Assembly (NCBI GenBank): GCA_020356105.1
Contig: CP070634.1
Location: forward strand, 540,697 to 604,696
DNA: 64,000 nt
Source: Rhodospirillales bacterium
Lineage (GTDB): Bacteria > Pseudomonadota > Alphaproteobacteria > UBA8366 > JADFVY01
Direction: 5' to 3'
Shown: piece after piece, positions 63,762 through 64,000 of the stretch
Layout of the letters: every line of letters begins with the position of its first letter
How positions within the stretch are numbered: the first letter of the stretch is position 1
Made by a program: the position numbers and the translations under genes
Notes under the pieces: generated by a model
Database searches by the model: none
What the model saw: only the letters and a program-made list of their open reading frames with translations
What the model was told of the DNA's origin: nothing

Positions 63762-64000
63762 TCAAAGCGTGATCGCGGTGCTCTTGTAGACGGTGCGCAT
63801 GGCAAAGATCGAACGGATGCGCGCGACATGCGGCAGGCGTGAGAGGTACTCCTTGTGGATGCGCTCGAAATCCTGGACGTCGGCGACGACGACGCGCAAG
63901 AGGTAATCGGCGTCGCCGGCCATCAGGTAACACTCCATCACCGCCGGCACTTCGCGCACCGCGGTCTCGAATTCGCTGAGCAGATCCACGGCCTGGCCGG
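63762..64000 (-). CDS. Lrp/AsnC family regulator (partial, 5' end beyond window)
   Basis: The last ~78 codons of an Lrp/AsnC-type regulator; the N-terminal DNA-binding part is cut by the window edge. The visible ligand-binding (RAM) domain has [45 protein letters not shown] and the closing strand [10 protein letters not shown]. It points toward the molybdenum hydroxylase genes with 100 bases between, so it may regulate them, responding to an amino acid or related acid. Confidence 0.88.
   Translation of the reverse strand, partial: GQAVDLLSEFETAVREVPAVMECYLMAGDADYLLRVVVADVQDFERIHKEYLSRLPHVARIRSIFAMRTVYKSTAITL

Noticed and set aside
62165-63772. 535-codon rightward frame across the molybdenum hydroxylase genes
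   Set aside because: Antisense shadow; both leftward genes have full cofactor motifs and ribosome sites.
1-64000. CRISPR arrays, tRNA or rRNA genes, prophage, insertion sequences
   Set aside because: No regularly spaced repeats, no tRNA T-loop patterns in a cloverleaf context, and no transposase, integrase or phage structural genes were seen on either strand.

Overview
The window is high-GC, densely coded bacterial DNA in which most genes lie 0-60 bases apart and many overlap by the 4-base stop/start type (ATGA or GTGA). No rRNA, tRNA, phage, insertion sequence or CRISPR array was seen. Several features fit an Alphaproteobacterium, perhaps Rhodospirillales or Hyphomicrobiales: two tripartite tricarboxylate transporters (TTT), FCD-type GntR regulators, long AsmA proteins, palindromic intergenic repeats and an IorAB-type molybdenum hydroxylase. 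No marker gene fixes the genus. Functions are named from motifs read by eye, without database searches.

Layout. 1-4.4 kb: a small catabolic locus with a TctA permease (cut by the left edge), a divergent TctC-type binding protein, a UbiD-family decarboxylase and an FCD regulator; a perfect inverted repeat lies between the divergent genes. 4.4-15.6 kb: envelope genes, namely a large MscS-type channel, a HupE/UreJ-like membrane protein, a membrane-anchored parvulin isomerase, two tandem DUF3604 proteins and a haem-motif fatty acid cis/trans isomerase lipoprotein. 15.8-21.8 kb: two AsmA paralogues, one carrying three copies of a ~135-residue module that the other has once, with a small secreted protein between them. 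22-24.8 kb: a nucleotide-sugar dehydrogenase, a DUF72 protein and a small methyltransferase.

24.3-41 kb is the most unusual part. A leftward group encodes an ABC-exporter-like protein with a damaged, inserted ATPase domain, a cyclic-nucleotide-binding protein and a methyltransferase. Divergent from it is an 11-gene, tightly coupled rightward operon. It encodes four glycosyltransferases, a histidine phosphatase, a deacetylase-like protein and a small membrane protein, then runs without a break into a complete oligopeptide-type ABC importer. I read this as a candidate undescribed glycan or glycoconjugate system. A leftward MBL-hydrolase / methyltransferase / adenylate cyclase group (41-44.1 kb) follows.

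44.5-55.35 kb is a catabolic island. It holds a dihydroxyphthalate-decarboxylase-like protein, an AprA-like flavoprotein with a two-cluster ferredoxin, a complete TTT transporter, an FCD regulator, a Gfo/Idh/MocA dehydrogenase, a creatininase-family amidohydrolase, a cupin and a D-2-hydroxyacid dehydrogenase. Near-identical 16-base motifs at three of its promoters suggest one regulon. 55.4-59.3 kb holds a phosphoribosyltransferase, an alpha/beta hydrolase, a 36-residue membrane peptide, a kinase-like protein and a PRPP-synthase paralogue. 59.3-64 kb holds an aldehyde dehydrogenase, an IorAB-type molybdenum hydroxylase and the end of an Lrp/AsnC regulator cut by the right edge.
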